Assembly (NCBI GenBank): GCA_002333405.1 | Contig: DDBH01000013.1 | Coordinates: 117,505 to 139,233 of the forward strand | Origin: Micrococcales bacterium UBA2037 | Lineage (GTDB): Bacteria > Actinomycetota > Actinomycetes > Actinomycetales > Microbacteriaceae | DNA: 21,729 nt | Reading direction: 5' to 3' | Part shown: piece by piece, positions 1 through 7,666 of the stretch | How the letters are laid out: each line of letters starts with the position of its first letter | How positions within the stretch are numbered: position 1 is the first letter of the stretch | Program-made: the position numbers and the translations under genes | Notes under the pieces: model-generated | Seen by the model: only the letters and a program-made list of their open reading frames with translations | What the model was told of the DNA's origin: nothing | Databases searched by the model: none

Positions 1-47
1 CGGCAAACACCCATCACTACGGATCGTCCGGCACGTACCTGCCGGTG

Positions 48-53
48 AAGGAG
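48..53 (+). promoter_or_regulatory. Shine-Dalgarno AAGGAG deciding the ugpC start
   Basis: AAGGAG sits six bases before the ATG at 60. It would lie inside the coding sequence if the upstream GTG at 45 were used, so it supports the shorter protein. Confidence 0.75.
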
Positions 54-59
54 AAGATC

Positions 60-1133
60 ATGGCATCAGTGTCATTCAAAGACGCAACAAGGCTCTACCC
101 TGGCGGAACCAAGCCAGCTGTGGACAAACTAAACCTAGAAGTCAAGGACGGCGAGTTCTTGGTTCTAGTTGGACCATCAGGTTGTGGTAAGTCAACCTCC
201 CTGCGCATGCTTGCAGGCCTTGAAGAAGTAAATGAGGGTGGAATTTACATTGGTGACAGAGAAGTCACCGACGTCCCACCAAAGGACCGCGACATCGCGA
301 TGGTGTTCCAGAACTACGCTCTCTACCCACACATGACTGTGGCGGAAAACATGGGCTTCGCTCTAAAAATTGCTGGTGTCAGCAAGGACGAGCGCGCTGA
401 GCGTGTACTGGAGGCTGCAAAGCTTTTGGACCTTGAACCATACCTAAACCGCAAGCCAAAGGCACTATCCGGTGGACAGCGTCAGCGCGTTGCCATGGGT
501 CGTGCCATTGTTCGTAAGCCTCAGGTGTTCCTAATGGATGAGCCGCTATCGAACCTGGATGCCAAGCTTCGTGTTCAGACCAGAACCCAAATCGCTTCAT
601 TGCAGCGCCGACTTGGTGTGACCACCGTTTACGTGACCCACGACCAGGTTGAAGCCATGACCATGGGTGATCGCGTTGCGGTATTGAAGGACGGCTTGCT
701 ACAGCAGGTTGACACCCCAAGAAACCTTTACGACAAGCCACAGAACGTCTTTGTGGCTGGCTTCATTGGCTCACCAGCCATGAACCTAGTGCAGCTACCA
801 ATCATCGACGGCGGAGTTCAGTTCGGTGACGCAGTGCTACCGATTTCAAAGGAAGTTCTTGCGAAAGCAACTGGCTCCCGAGTCACAGTCGGTGTTCGTC
901 CAGAAAAGATGAGCGTTGCTGCCCACGGACTAGTAGTCGACGTCGACGTAGTTGAAGAGCTTGGTAGCGACGGTTACCTATACGGTCGTGTTCAACTCGA
1001 TGGCAACGAGCAAAACGTTGTGGTTCGCGTTGACCCGATTGATCACCCTAAGGCTGGAGACAAGATCCACCTACAGGCTGACCCTGAGGCGGTACACGTC
1101 TTCGACGGAGAGACCGGCGAGCGCCTCAACTAG
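60..1133 (+). CDS. ugpC: ABC transporter ATP-binding protein, UgpC/MsmK/MalK type (carbohydrate import)
   Basis: This is the ATPase subunit (357 aa) that powers carbohydrate or glycerol-phosphate importers at the inner face of the membrane. In actinobacteria one such ATPase often serves several permeases. Visible motifs are Walker A GPSGCGKST (38-46), Q-loop Q84, signature LSGGQRQR (136-143), Walker B VFLMDE (156-161), D-loop SNLD and switch His194. A TOBE-like regulatory tail follows from about residue 280. I chose the ATG at 60 because AAGGAG (48-53) lies six bases upstream and MASVSF matches the family start. A GTG at 45 is in frame and the frame stays open to base 1, but that part has no family resemblance. 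No permease genes are in view, so the substrate cannot be named. It is followed six bases later by the DUF4032 gene. Confidence 0.93.
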   Translation: MASVSFKDATRLYPGGTKPAVDKLNLEVKDGEFLVLVGPSGCGKSTSLRMLAGLEEVNEGGIYIGDREVTDVPPKDRDIAMVFQNYALYPHMTVAENMGFALKIAGVSKDERAERVLEAAKLLDLEPYLNRKPKALSGGQRQRVAMGRAIVRKPQVFLMDEPLSNLDAKLRVQTRTQIASLQRRLGVTTVYVTHDQVEAMTMGDRVAVLKDGLLQQVDTPRNLYDKPQNVFVAGFIGSPAMNLVQLPIIDGGVQFGDAVLPISKEVLAKATGSRVTVGVRPEKMSVAAHGLVVDVDVVEELGSDGYLYGRVQLDGNEQNVVVRVDPIDHPKAGDKIHLQADPEAVHVFDGETGERLN

Positions 1134-1139
1134 GCCTCA

Positions 1140-2453
1140 ATGCCCGCTTCGCTAAACATTACGGCTGCCACGGCAGAACCAGCACTGCTGGATCTGACGT
1201 GGCATTTGCCGTTGGAGAGCTGGCCAAAGGAAAGCATTGCTGCGCTTCCTAAGGGGCTGTCCCGTCACACGGTTCGATTTGCCCACTTGAACGACCACGT
1301 CATTGCCATCAAGGAAACCTTGTTTGAGTTGGCAAAGCGTGAATATGACATGCTTCGAAAGCTGGAGAAGCTAGACATTCCCTGTGTTGAAGCATTCGCG
1401 ATCATCAATAACCGCGAGGACGCCGACGGTAATCCACTCCCAGCAGTTCTGATCACCCGGCACCTGAAGTTCTCATTGCCATACAGAGCGATGTGGTCAC
1501 AGGGCCTACGCGAACAAACCGCCAACCGACTGGTTGATGCTCTTGCGCTATTGCTCGTGAGGCTTCACCTAACCGGATTCTTCTGGGGCGATGTGTCACT
1601 GTCAAACACGCTGTTTAGAAGAGATGCCGGACAATTTGCTGCCTACCTGGTCGATGCCGAGACCGGGCACCTCTATGAAACTCGGCTATCCAATGGACAG
1701 CGCGAGAATGACTTAGAAATCGGCCGCGTGAACATCGCCGGTGAGCTGATGGACCTAATCGCCTCCGGCAAGGCGACAGATATTGATCCAGCAATTGTCA
1801 GCCAGCGAATCGTAGACAAATACCATGAGCTCTGGAAAGAGCTGACTCAGGTTGAAACTTTTGACTCCAGTGAGCGCTGGAAGATCTCCAGAAGAGTTCA
1901 GCGACTAAACGAGCTCGGTTTCGACATCCAAGAACTCGCCATGGTCAAAGACCACAATCAGGACACCGTCCGGATTCAACCGAAGGTGGTCGACGCTGGT
2001 CACCACACGCGCAGGCTGCTGCTACTAACCGGCCTGGACGTTGAGGAAAACCAAGCACGAAGACTTTTGAACGACATTGACCAATATGGTCTTGCTCACT
2101 CCCACCTCGGCATCGACGAAGAAGTGCTGGCCCACCAATGGCTGAGCGAAGTATTCGAACCGGTGGTCGGTGCAATCCCCGAAGAGCTGATGGTTAAGTT
2201 GGAGCCAGCCGAGCTGTTTCACGAGGTGCTCGAGCATCGGTTGCACATGTCAGAAACTCAAGGTGAAGACGTCTCGATAGTTGAGGCTGTCAGAAGCTAC
2301 ATTTCCAACGTGCTTGCACACAGACGCGACGAGTCAGCGGTACTCAATGGCAACCTTGCAACCGAATCAATTGAGCTCGCGGACTCGGTTCCAACCGGCC
2401 TGATTGTCGTTGCCGATGATGATGACGGCGGCGACTGGCGCGATAAGGTCTAG
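1140..2453 (+). CDS. DUF4032 protein with a kinase-like N-terminal domain
   Basis: A soluble protein of 437 aa from the actinobacterial DUF4032 family, with no established function. The N-terminal half looks like a protein-kinase or LPS-kinase fold: Lys58 in AIKE, Glu68 as a possible helix-C partner, GDVSLSN at 150-156 (Asp151 and Asn156 in catalytic-loop positions) and Asp172 in VDAE, where the metal-binding DFG aspartate would be. The C-terminal half (about 200-400) is the DUF4032 part and has no motif I recognise. There is no signal peptide or membrane segment. The start codon is six bases after the ugpC stop with no good ribosome site, which suggests co-translation with ugpC. The stop overlaps the convergent rlmB stop in the tetramer CTAG. 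The family call is fairly secure; kinase activity is inferred from motifs only. Confidence 0.8.
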   Translation: MPASLNITAATAEPALLDLTWHLPLESWPKESIAALPKGLSRHTVRFAHLNDHVIAIKETLFELAKREYDMLRKLEKLDIPCVEAFAIINNREDADGNPLPAVLITRHLKFSLPYRAMWSQGLREQTANRLVDALALLLVRLHLTGFFWGDVSLSNTLFRRDAGQFAAYLVDAETGHLYETRLSNGQRENDLEIGRVNIAGELMDLIASGKATDIDPAIVSQRIVDKYHELWKELTQVETFDSSERWKISRRVQRLNELGFDIQELAMVKDHNQDTVRIQPKVVDAGHHTRRLLLLTGLDVEENQARRLLNDIDQYGLAHSHLGIDEEVLAHQWLSEVFEPVVGAIPEELMVKLEPAELFHEVLEHRLHMSETQGEDVSIVEAVRSYISNVLAHRRDESAVLNGNLATESIELADSVPTGLIVVADDDDGGDWRDKV

Positions 2454-3418
2454 CTTCTCAGCGTGGAGATTTGGTAAAGCGCGACGCTGGCCGCAATTCC
2501 CGCATTCAAAGACTCGGTAGCCTGAGAAATCGGAATCGAAATAATCTGATCGCAGTTTTCTTGAACCAGCCTTGAAAGACCCTTGCCCTCGGAACCAACG
2601 ATGACCAGCAGTGGCTTGTCATGCAGATCAAACTTAGGCAGTGACACATCGCCGTCACCATCGAGGCCAACTACAAAGACACCGCGTCGCTTGTATTCCT
2701 TGATGGTTTGGTTCAGGTTCGCAGCAAGTGCAACCGGCATTCTGGCGGCGGCTCCCGCCGATGTTTTCCAGGCTGCTGCGGTAACCCCAACTGATCTGCG
2801 CTGCGGCAAGATAACGCCGTTTCCACCAAATGCAGCAACTGAACGAATGATCGCGCCCAAGTTTCTCGGGTCGGTGATGCCATCGAGTGCGACGATCAGC
2901 GGCAGGGTTGATGCCGATAGTGCTCTATCTAGCAGCTCGTTTGGATCCTTGTAGTTGTATGGAGGGACCTGGAGCGCGATGCCCTGGTGGACACTGTCGC
3001 CACCGGTCATCCGGTCAATCTCAACTCGAGTTACCTCATTGACGGAGATTCCGCGGTTGTTAGCAATGCTGATTGCGTCACGCACCCGGTCGTCATAATC
3101 AATTCGCTGAGCAATGTAGAGGGCGGTTGCTGGAATCTTTGCTCTGAGTGCCTCGACGACTGAATTCCTGCCGGATAGAACCTCAGTGGCATTGGCCTTT
3201 GAGCTCTTTCCGGTCTTTGACGCAACGAACTGTCCCTTTTTCGGGGCTTGCCTGGCCTCGGCCTTGGCCTTTTGAGTTCTATAGCTGTTGTGATAAGGGC
3301 GGTCTTCAGCCTTTGGTGTGGGGCCCTTGCCCTCTAGCGCCTTGCGGCCGTGGCCGCCGGTGCCCTTAGTTGGACCCTTCTTGGCCTTGCTGGCTCCCGG
3401 TCTTCCAAGTTTTGCCAT
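2450..3418 (-). CDS. rlmB: 23S rRNA (guanosine-2'-O-)-methyltransferase RlmB (SpoU/TrmH family)
   Basis: This SAM-dependent enzyme methylates the 2'-O of a guanosine in the 23S rRNA peptidyl-transferase region (G2251 in E. coli). The protein is 322 aa. It has a Lys/Arg/Gly-rich tail at about 1-75, common in actinobacterial members, a substrate-binding domain at about 79-155 (SGRNSVVEAL), and a SPOUT catalytic domain. The three SPOUT motifs are visible: DPRNLGAIIRS, LLVIVGSEGKGLS and SIPISQATESLNAGIAAS. The start ATG at 3418 shares a base with the cysS stop (TAATG) and has GGAG nine bases upstream (3428-3431). An in-frame upstream ATG at 3433 would add only five residues and has weaker support. 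It is the last gene of the carD-ispDF-cysS-rlmB operon. Confidence 0.93.
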   Translation of the reverse strand: MAKLGRPGASKAKKGPTKGTGGHGRKALEGKGPTPKAEDRPYHNSYRTQKAKAEARQAPKKGQFVASKTGKSSKANATEVLSGRNSVVEALRAKIPATALYIAQRIDYDDRVRDAISIANNRGISVNEVTRVEIDRMTGGDSVHQGIALQVPPYNYKDPNELLDRALSASTLPLIVALDGITDPRNLGAIIRSVAAFGGNGVILPQRRSVGVTAAAWKTSAGAAARMPVALAANLNQTIKEYKRRGVFVVGLDGDGDVSLPKFDLHDKPLLVIVGSEGKGLSRLVQENCDQIISIPISQATESLNAGIAASVALYQISTLRS

Positions 3419-4809
3419 TAGTTCAAACTCCAATGTGTTCCAGATGATGAGTCGGCAAGTTCAATGCCGATTTCTAGCAGCTGATCTCTAATCTGATCTG
3501 CTCGCTGATAGTTCTTTTCTTCTCTTGCCTTGTTCCGCTCCAAGATTAGAGCTCCAATTACCTTGTCTAAGGCTTGGTGTTCAAGATTCGAATCCTTTGA
3601 GCTCTCTGGTGCTAAGCCTAGGACATCAAGCATCGCAACCACTTCACCCCAGCTTTGGTGCGCTTGCGCAAGACGCTGTTCATCCAGATCGGTGTTTCCA
3701 GATCTGGCGGTTTCGTGAATTACCGCTAGGGCCCCAGGCACATTCAGGTCGTCATTCATGTGCTCTTGAAACTCAATTGGCAATTGCGACTGCGCAACTT
3801 CGCTGAACCTGGTCTCTGCCAGCTCGCGCTCACAGCGCTCGACAAAACCGTGGAGCCGCGCCAGTGCTGAAGCTGACTCCATTGGTCCCTCTGGCTGATA
3901 ATCCAAAACCGATCGATAGTGGGCGCTGGCTAGGTAGTAGCGGACCGCTTTGTCGCTGACACCAGCAAAAAGCTGCTCCGAGGAAACCGAGTTACCCAGT
4001 GACTTTGACATCTTCTGACCCTGGATGCTCACCAGGCCATTGTGGACCCAGTAGTTTGCAAAAGCGTGTCCGGCGGCATTGGACTGAGCTAGCTCGTTTT
4101 CGTGGTGAGGGAACCGAAGGTCCAAGCCACCACCGTGAATGTCGAACTGCTGGCCCAGAAAGTGCGCTGCCATCGCTGAGCACTCGATGTGCCAGCCAGG
4201 ACGACCTCTACCAAACGGAGCATCCCAGCTCGCACTCTCGGGTTCACTGTCTTTGGCCTGTTTCCAGAGTGCGAAGTCCTGTGGGTTGCGCTTTGACTTG
4301 TCGCCCGATTCGCTTTCCATGTCTTCAAGTTTTTGATGCGTTAGTGCGCCGTAGTCAACCCACTTAGCGGTGTCGAAATAAACATTGCTGGATCCATCCA
4401 GTCCCTGATAGGCATGGCCTGAGTCCATAAGAAGTTGAATTAGCTCAATCATTTGCGGGATGTGCCCGGTCGCACGAGGTTCGGCTGCAGGTGGAGCCAG
4501 GTCTAATCGCCTATAATCTGCTGCGAATTCTTGCTCATACTTATAGGCAAGCGCCCACCACTCAGTCCCGGTCTTGCTGGCATTTTCCAGAACTTTGTCA
4601 TCGATGTCAGTGACATTGCGAATCATCTGAACCTTGAGGCCCTGGCTTTCAAACCACCTGGCCATCAAGTCATAGACCAGCGCTGCACGAAGGTGGCCGA
4701 TGTGCGGGCTTGATTGCACGGTTGGTCCGCACACATACATAGAAACACGGCCGGGAACCAGCGGCTTGAAATCCCGCAGCTCGCCATCTTTAGTATCAAA
4801 GAGCTTCAT
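3418..4809 (-). CDS. cysS: Cysteinyl-tRNA synthetase
   Basis: Class I aminoacyl-tRNA synthetase that charges tRNA-Cys in the cytosol; 463 aa, normal for the family. It has HIGH at 36-39, KMSKS at 266-270, and all four zinc ligands used for cysteine recognition: Cys27, Cys210, His235 and Glu239. The DALR/anticodon region follows to the C-terminus. The ATG at 4809 is chosen because MKLFDTKDGELRDF lines up with the usual N-terminus. An in-frame GTG at 4827 would add six residues, overlap the end of ispDF and give 469 aa; it cannot be excluded because neither has a strong ribosome site. It lies ten bases after the ispDF stop and overlaps rlmB by one base. The same neighbours occur in Mycobacterium (Rv3579c-Rv3583c). 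Confidence 0.95.
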   Translation of the reverse strand: MKLFDTKDGELRDFKPLVPGRVSMYVCGPTVQSSPHIGHLRAALVYDLMARWFESQGLKVQMIRNVTDIDDKVLENASKTGTEWWALAYKYEQEFAADYRRLDLAPPAAEPRATGHIPQMIELIQLLMDSGHAYQGLDGSSNVYFDTAKWVDYGALTHQKLEDMESESGDKSKRNPQDFALWKQAKDSEPESASWDAPFGRGRPGWHIECSAMAAHFLGQQFDIHGGGLDLRFPHHENELAQSNAAGHAFANYWVHNGLVSIQGQKMSKSLGNSVSSEQLFAGVSDKAVRYYLASAHYRSVLDYQPEGPMESASALARLHGFVERCERELAETRFSEVAQSQLPIEFQEHMNDDLNVPGALAVIHETARSGNTDLDEQRLAQAHQSWGEVVAMLDVLGLAPESSKDSNLEHQALDKVIGALILERNKAREEKNYQRADQIRDQLLEIGIELADSSSGTHWSLN

Positions 4810-4819
4810 AGTCAAAAGC

Positions 4820-5938
4820 CTAGCCACGCATTCTCACCAGAGAGGTAGCCACAGCGGCCACGCCGCGGGCGTCAGCCAGGAAACCAAGGCCATCAGTAGT
4901 GGTAGCAAGCACCGAAACCGGGGCCCCGACAATCTGGCTCAACCGAGCTTCCAGCTCGGCCCGACGGGGTCCAATTTTTGGCTTATCTGCCACAACTTGA
5001 ACTGCCACGTTGGCGGGTTCAAATCCGGCGACATTGAGAAGCTTCACAGTTTCAGTAAGGAAAAGCTCTCCGCTGGCTCCCTGATATTCCTTGCGGTCCA
5101 CACCAAAAATAGATCCAATGTCCCCGAGGCTTGCCGCAGCTAGCAGTGCATCGACTACCGCGTGAGCTACCGCATCGCCGTCGCTGTGGCCGGAAAGGCC
5201 TGGGTATTCTGCCCACTCCAAACAACCCAGCATCAGCTTGCCAGAGTCACCGAACTGGTGGGCATCAACACCGATGCCACTTCTGACGTCAGCAAAAATT
5301 GCCCGCGCACGTTCGAGATCGGAGGGTGTAGTTATTTTGAAGGCATGCTCATGACCGTCGACCGTGGCAGTTGGCACGCCGATTGATTCGAGTAGGCCGG
5401 CTTCATCAGTGAAGTCCTCAGTGGCAGCCGCCAGTCCATCGCGCAGTGTCGAAACCCTAAACCCCTGCGGTGTTTGAACCAAACGAAGCGAGTTTCTATC
5501 AACAGTTTTGTCGACCCAGTGATCTGTTACTTGCTTGACAGTGTCTGCCGGCTTCATTGCTGGAACCACACAGTCGGCCCACTCCAGAGCCAGGTTCACG
5601 CGGTCGAAAACCTCTTTGGGGGTGAATGCCCTAGCGGCATCATGAACCAACACGAAGTCGGAGGTGACCTCTGCCATTCCGGCTGCAACGGACTGCTGCC
5701 TAGTATCGCCGCCAACAACCACCTTGAAATCAGAGAAGAATTTCGCTGTCAAGCGCTCAAACTCCGGAACAAGCCCATCGGGAGCGACAACAATCAGCTG
5801 ATCGGGCTTGAATTCTGAGATGTGCATTAGGGAAAGCTCAAGCAGGGTTTTTCCAGCAACTGACACCACTGCCTTTGGAACAGATGCCCCGAGTCTTGTG
5901 CCCTTACCGGCAGAGACCAGCACCACCGAAACGGTCAT
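4820..5938 (-). CDS. ispDF: Bifunctional MEP-pathway enzyme IspD/IspF
   Basis: A 372-aa fusion of two steps of the non-mevalonate isoprenoid pathway. The IspD part (about 1-215) makes CDP-methylerythritol from MEP and CTP; it shows SAGKGTRLG (Arg15), Lys22, LVHDAARAF and VQTPQGF. The IspF part (about 218-372) cyclises CDP-ME 2-phosphate to the cyclodiphosphate; it carries the metal ligands Asp225, His227 and His259 in the correct spacing, HSDGDAVAHA, LGDIGSIF and KIGPRRAE. The intermediate IspE is encoded elsewhere. Oddly, the IspF C-terminal motif that usually reads GFTGR.EG reads GFLADARG here. The gene starts three bases after the carD stop and ends ten bases before the chosen cysS start, as part of one operon. 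In Mycobacterium, ispD and ispF are separate genes at this position. Confidence 0.95.
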   Translation of the reverse strand: MTVSVVLVSAGKGTRLGASVPKAVVSVAGKTLLELSLMHISEFKPDQLIVVAPDGLVPEFERLTAKFFSDFKVVVGGDTRQQSVAAGMAEVTSDFVLVHDAARAFTPKEVFDRVNLALEWADCVVPAMKPADTVKQVTDHWVDKTVDRNSLRLVQTPQGFRVSTLRDGLAAATEDFTDEAGLLESIGVPTATVDGHEHAFKITTPSDLERARAIFADVRSGIGVDAHQFGDSGKLMLGCLEWAEYPGLSGHSDGDAVAHAVVDALLAAASLGDIGSIFGVDRKEYQGASGELFLTETVKLLNVAGFEPANVAVQVVADKPKIGPRRAELEARLSQIVGAPVSVLATTTDGLGFLADARGVAAVATSLVRMRG

Positions 5939-5941
5939 TCG

Positions 5942-6424
5942 TTAGCTAGCCAATACCTTGTCGAGCTCGGCGGATGCCTTTTCCTCGTCCACCTTGCGGG
6001 CAAGAGCTAGCTCTGAAATCAGAATCTGCCTCGCCTTAGCCAGCATGCGCTTTTCACCAGCGCTCAATCCGCGATCCTGGTCACGGCGCCACAGGTCACG
6101 AACAACCTCAGAAACCTTGACGACATCGCCTGATGCAAGCTTTTCTAGGTTTGCCTTGTAGCGCCTGGACCAGTTGGTTGGCTCTTCTACGAATTCCGCG
6201 CGAAGTACGTCAAAGACCTGCTTGACGCCCTTTTTGTCGATGACGTCGCGAACGCCGACCATCTCAACGTTTGCCGCTGGCACCTCAATGATGAGGTCAC
6301 CCTGCGCTACCTTGAGTTTCAGGTAAGACTGGGATTCCCCGCGAACAGTCTTCTTGGAAACCTTAATGATTTCAGCTGCACCGTGGTGCGGATAAACGAC
6401 TGTTTCGCCAACTTCGAACTTCAT
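5942..6424 (-). CDS. carD: CarD-family RNA polymerase-binding transcription regulator
   Basis: CarD binds the RNA polymerase beta subunit and stabilises the open promoter complex. It is essential in mycobacteria and affects rRNA and housekeeping transcription. The protein is 160 aa. The N-terminal RNAP-interaction domain covers about 1-60 (FEVGETVVYPHHGAAEI), followed by an all-helical DNA-binding domain. Trp85 in the EEPTNWSRRY segment is at the same number as the minor-groove wedge Trp of M. tuberculosis CarD. The ATG at 6424 is preceded by an AAAGAAG ribosome site. It is the first gene of the operon with ispDF, cysS and rlmB, and is divergent from the lipoprotein gene at 6516. Confidence 0.96.
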   Translation of the reverse strand: MKFEVGETVVYPHHGAAEIIKVSKKTVRGESQSYLKLKVAQGDLIIEVPAANVEMVGVRDVIDKKGVKQVFDVLRAEFVEEPTNWSRRYKANLEKLASGDVVKVSEVVRDLWRRDQDRGLSAGEKRMLAKARQILISELALARKVDEEKASAELDKVLAS

Positions 6425-6450
6425 AGACTTCTTTCGGCTTCAAAAGGGCA

Positions 6451-6459
6451 ATTTTACCA
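6451..6459 (-). promoter_or_regulatory. Candidate extended -10 promoter element for carD
   Basis: On the minus strand the stretch reads TGGTAAAAT, an extended -10 (TGN plus a TATAAT-like hexamer) about 27 bases before the carD start. No convincing -35 is seen at the right distance, which fits an extended -10 promoter. Assigned by eye only. Confidence 0.4.
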
Positions 6460-6506
6460 CAGTTTGAGCCAATTACCTAGGCTAGACTTGGAGAGTCAGT
6501 TATCCC

Positions 6507-6511
6507 GGAGG
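6507..6511 (+). promoter_or_regulatory. Shine-Dalgarno GGAGG supporting a TTG start
   Basis: GGAGG ends four bases before the TTG at 6516. It is the main reason to accept this non-ATG start for the lipoprotein, together with the well-formed signal peptide that follows. Confidence 0.7.
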
Positions 6512-6515
6512 ACCC

Positions 6516-6989
6516 TTGAAAACCAAGAAAATTGCTGCTGTTTTGGCTTCAATCTTGACCGTTGTTGCACTGAGCGGCTGCTCATTGACTAGGGACGTTG
6601 CATCCCTTGACCCATATGCCCCAAGCGATGGCGTTGTTAGTGACATCGGCGACCTAAAGGTGAGAAACCTCCTAATCATCAAGGGTGAGGGTGACCAGGG
6701 TCTGTTGATTGGCTCGTTCGTAAACAGCTCTCAGACCGAGGTCTCTGGAAGCATTCAGCTGATAGATGCAGACAGCAACCGCACTACCTACGACTTCACA
6801 GTGGCTCCGCTGAGCAAGCTCGACCTGGGATATGGCGAAAACGCTCCGTTGTTGTTAGAAGTGCCTGAGATTCCAGGATCAATGCACTCGATTTACATCA
6901 GCGACGGCATGAACCCGCGCCAGCTGCTTGTGCCAGTGCTCGATGGCTCTCTAGCCGAGTACAGCGCAATTGCTGAACTTTTGAACTAA
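6516..6989 (+). CDS. Small secreted lipoprotein in the LpqE position
   Basis: A 157-aa predicted lipoprotein. It has a Lys-rich start, a hydrophobic segment and a lipobox LSGC with Cys22 as the lipidation site, so it should be anchored to the outer face of the membrane. The mature part contains PSDGVVSDIGDLKVRNLL and a beta-rich pattern typical of small actinobacterial lipoproteins of unknown function. Its place next to and divergent from carD matches LpqE (Rv3584) of M. tuberculosis, so it is probably the positional counterpart; I cannot show sequence orthology. It uses a TTG start with a strong GGAGG site. Its stop overlaps the convergent regX3 stop (CTAA). No role can be assigned. Confidence 0.85.
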   Translation: MKTKKIAAVLASILTVVALSGCSLTRDVASLDPYAPSDGVVSDIGDLKVRNLLIIKGEGDQGLLIGSFVNSSQTEVSGSIQLIDADSNRTTYDFTVAPLSKLDLGYGENAPLLLEVPEIPGSMHSIYISDGMNPRQLLVPVLDGSLAEYSAIAELLN

Positions 6990-7666
6990 GCCTCGAACTT
7001 GTAACCCAGGCCGCGCACGGTGGTCAAGTGCACCGGCCTAGCTGGGTCTTCTTCGATCTTTGATCTAATTCTCTTTACGTGAACATCCAGGGTCTTAGTG
7101 TCGCCAAAGTAGTTCGACCCCCAGACCCGGTCAATGATTTGCCCTCGGGTTAGAACCCGATTCACGTTTTCCATCAGCAGTTCTAGCAATTCAAATTCCT
7201 TCAGTGGCATCTGAATGCGCTCGCCGTTGACGCTGACAGTGTGCTGCTCCAAATCCATTTCAACAGGCCCAGCCTTGATTAGGTTGGTGCTCACGATGGC
7301 AACCTCGGTGCCTCGCCTAAGGACCGCCTTCATACGTGCCAGTAGTTCCCTAGAGGAGTAGGGCTTGGTGACGTAGTCATCGGCGCCAATTTCTAACCCA
7401 ACGACTTTGTCAATCTCGGCTTCTTTTGCCGTGACCATAATGATCGGAACCTGGCTCTCGGCTCGAATCGCTCTACAAACCTCATTGCCGCTTATCCCGG
7501 GGAGCATCAAGTCCAGCAGCACCAGATCAGCACCGAGAGTGAAGAAACTGTCGATGGCACTTTTGCCATCGCCTGCCTCGATCACGTCATAGCCTTCTTT
7601 TTGCAAGAGGTAGACAAGTGGCTCTCTTAGGTTGATTTCGTCTTCAACTACCAACACTCTTGTCAA
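6986..7666 (-). CDS. regX3: Phosphate-responsive response regulator RegX3 (OmpR/PhoB family)
   Basis: DNA-binding response regulator, 226 aa, expected to activate phosphate-starvation genes when phosphorylated by SenX3. The receiver domain (1-118) has the acidic pair Glu8/Asp9, phospho-acceptor Asp52 in LLDLMLPG, Thr79 and Lys101. The C-terminal winged helix (about 128-226) has the OmpR-type KEFELLELL, DVHVKRIRSKIE and TVRGLGYKF segments. The segment EIDKVVGLEIGADDYVTKPY is characteristic of RegX3. The start is TTG, overlapping the senX3 stop in TTGA, with AAGGAG five bases upstream, so translation is probably coupled to senX3. Its likely targets are the nearby pst, phoU and ppk1 promoters, as in other actinobacteria. 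Confidence 0.93.
   Translation of the reverse strand: MTRVLVVEDEINLREPLVYLLQKEGYDVIEAGDGKSAIDSFFTLGADLVLLDLMLPGISGNEVCRAIRAESQVPIIMVTAKEAEIDKVVGLEIGADDYVTKPYSSRELLARMKAVLRRGTEVAIVSTNLIKAGPVEMDLEQHTVSVNGERIQMPLKEFELLELLMENVNRVLTRGQIIDRVWGSNYFGDTKTLDVHVKRIRSKIEEDPARPVHLTTVRGLGYKFEA

Noticed and set aside
1..59. Possible end of an upstream gene in frame with ugpC
   Set aside because: The frame is open to base 1, but the stretch is too short to identify, and the ribosome site at 48-53 argues for a separate start at 60.
379..741. Long open frame opposite ugpC coding for a 120-aa protein
   Set aside because: It lies entirely antisense to a strongly conserved ABC ATPase, has no family likeness or ribosome site, and is a shadow frame.
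4583..5143. Plus-strand open frame over the cysS/ispDF junction
   Set aside because: It runs antisense to two conserved enzymes, has no recognisable motif and no start signal.
6464..6490. A -35/-10 promoter (TTGAGC and TAGACT) for the lipoprotein gene
   Set aside because: The spacing of about 13 bases is too short for a usual promoter, so I did not list it.
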